Positions 21,757 through 22,434 of a stretch of 22,434 nt of DNA are shown here, piece by piece. The notes under the pieces were generated by a model. That model saw only the letters and a program-made list of their open reading frames with translations, searched no databases and had not been told where the DNA came from. The translations under genes and the position numbers were made by a program. The stretch is from Saprospiraceae bacterium UBA2329 (GTDB taxonomy: Bacteria; Bacteroidota; Bacteroidia; Chitinophagales; Saprospiraceae). Position 1 is the first letter of the stretch. Each line of letters starts with the position of its first letter. The stretch covers positions 1-22,434 of the forward strand of contig DDUV01000116.1 in NCBI GenBank assembly GCA_002344975.1, in the 5' to 3' direction.

Positions 21757-22311
21757 ATGACCAAAACTGCCGCGCAGCGCCGATTATTTACTGTTTCCGA
21801 CTACTACAAAATGGCGGAGGCGGGTATTCTGTCGCCCGATGACCGGGTAGAGTTGATTCGTGGAGAAATATTGAAAAAATGGCGCAAGAGCAGCCAACAT
21901 GCAGGAACGGTCAATCATTTAGCCAAGTTGGCGATTTTGGCGTTACATGAAAAAGCTGTTGTTTCCGTTCAGCACCCGATGAGCATCAACGACTACTCGG
22001 AACCGGAACCTGATATTGTAGTGGCCAAACGCAGAAAAGACATGTACAGATCGGCTCACCCCCGCCCCGAAGACGTCTTCCTCCTCATCGAAGTGGCCGA
22101 TTCCTCCTTAGCTTTCGACCGAAAGGTAAAAACGCCGCTGTATGCTCAGGCAGGCATCCCGGAATACTGGATAGTGAATCTGAACGACCGGCAAATTGAA
22201 ATTTTCAGAAGTCCGGCCGAGGGCGAATATCAGGAAAAACAGATTGTAAAACACACAGAAACAGCCGTTTGCAGTGTCATCGAGTTTGCAGTGGCGGCTG
22301 GTATGTTTTGA
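21757..22311 (+). CDS. Uma2 family (DUF820) endonuclease-like protein
   Basis: The product has 184 residues from the ATG at 21757; the frame is open 19 codons further upstream, but those overlap the promoter. It has the features of the Uma2 family, a PD-(D/E)xK nuclease-fold group common in cyanobacteria and Bacteroidota: N-terminal FTVSDYYKMAEAGILSPDDRVELIRGEI, conserved H48, EPEPDIVV (82-89) with D86, IEVADSS (111-117) with E112, K123, and the strongly conserved AGIPEYWIVNLNDRQIEIFR stretch. The biological role of the family is not settled. It has its own promoter and is probably monocistronic. Confidence 0.9.
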   Translation: MTKTAAQRRLFTVSDYYKMAEAGILSPDDRVELIRGEILKKWRKSSQHAGTVNHLAKLAILALHEKAVVSVQHPMSINDYSEPEPDIVVAKRRKDMYRSAHPRPEDVFLLIEVADSSLAFDRKVKTPLYAQAGIPEYWIVNLNDRQIEIFRSPAEGEYQEKQIVKHTETAVCSVIEFAVAAGMF

Positions 22312-22338
22312 TGTAAGTATTTCTTTAGCATTTTCCAT

Positions 22339-22373
22339 AGGCTGTTAGCTATTCGCTACTAGCCATTAGCCTG
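22339..22373. repeat. Degenerate heptamer repeat (TAGCYnn-like x5)
   Basis: Five seven-base units (AGGCTGT, TAGCTAT, TCGCTAC, TAGCCAT, TAGCCTG) lie in the intergenic stretch after the Uma2 gene. The period is the same as in the heptamer repeats after susD1, though the unit differs. Confidence 0.55.
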
Positions 22374-22412
22374 ATTTCCCAAAAGGAGAAGAATTCATTT
22401 TCAAAAGCACAT

Positions 22413-22432
22413 TTAGTAGTGGGGCAAAAATA
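22413..22432 (-). promoter_or_regulatory. Minus-strand promoter-like element sharing 19 bases with the susC2 upstream region
   Basis: On the minus strand TATTTTTG (22432-22425) matches TAnnTTTG exactly, and 22431-22413 reads ATTTTTGCCCCACTACTAA, identical to 11139-11157 before susC2. No sizeable open frame follows on the minus strand, so a small RNA, a decayed promoter or a repeat fragment are all possible. Confidence 0.4.
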
Positions 22433-22434
22433 AA

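Noticed and set aside
22108..22338. Minus-strand open frame of 76 codons near the right edge, downstream of the minus-strand promoter-like element
   Set aside because: It mostly overlaps the Uma2 coding region in antisense, has no recognisable domain, and its start lies within the heptamer-repeat area; not convincing as a gene.

Overview
The window comes from a member of the Bacteroidota. The evidence is three SusC/SusD outer-membrane pairs, lipoproteins with acidic or lysine-rich residues after the lipid cysteine, near absence of Shine-Dalgarno sites, and several -7 elements of the Bacteroidota type (TAnnTTTG). G+C looks close to half by eye. The mix of SusCD pairs, a 2TM-domain protein and a Uma2 nuclease would suit a Saprospira-like lineage, but that placement is a guess.

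Left part (1-3490, plus strand): the C-terminus of a membrane protein that begins outside the window, a small membrane-anchored protein of unknown function, then a two-gene unit encoding an outer-membrane beta-barrel and a lipoprotein of the vanadium haloperoxidase / PAP2 phosphatase superfamily. A terminator that can serve both strands closes this unit and the convergent feoAB operon.

Middle-left (3485-6251): feoA-feoB, the ferrous iron uptake operon on the minus strand. Its promoter is recognisable and is flanked by AGGT/ACCT palindromes that look like metalloregulator sites.

Right part (6252-21628, plus strand): three consecutive SusC-SusD pairs, with no hydrolase, sensor or sigma/anti-sigma genes among them. 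The SusC proteins and their SusD partners are clearly diverged from one another. The DNA around them is nevertheless a patchwork of near-identical blocks. (1) All three susC genes share a 5' leader and the code for the signal peptide and start of the N-terminal domain. (2) All three have GGCAGCA-N16-CGATAT upstream, with identical spacing. (3) The 3' end of susD1 plus its terminator (10715-11042) is repeated at 16469-16796, where it leaves a promoterless susD fragment directly after the stop codon of the 2TM gene. (4) A terminator-plus-promoter block follows both susD2 and susD3 but drives unrelated genes (2TM protein and Uma2 nuclease). As a result, the susC2-susD2-2TM segment (about 5.75 kb) lies between direct repeats, as expected after single-crossover insertion or tandem duplication, and it could in principle be lost by recombination.

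No tRNA, rRNA, CRISPR array, transposase or integrase was seen. The most interesting material is the repeat architecture and shared regulatory DNA of the SusCD array. Functions of individual genes are mostly familiar, and the substrates of the three SusCD pairs cannot be read from sequence.
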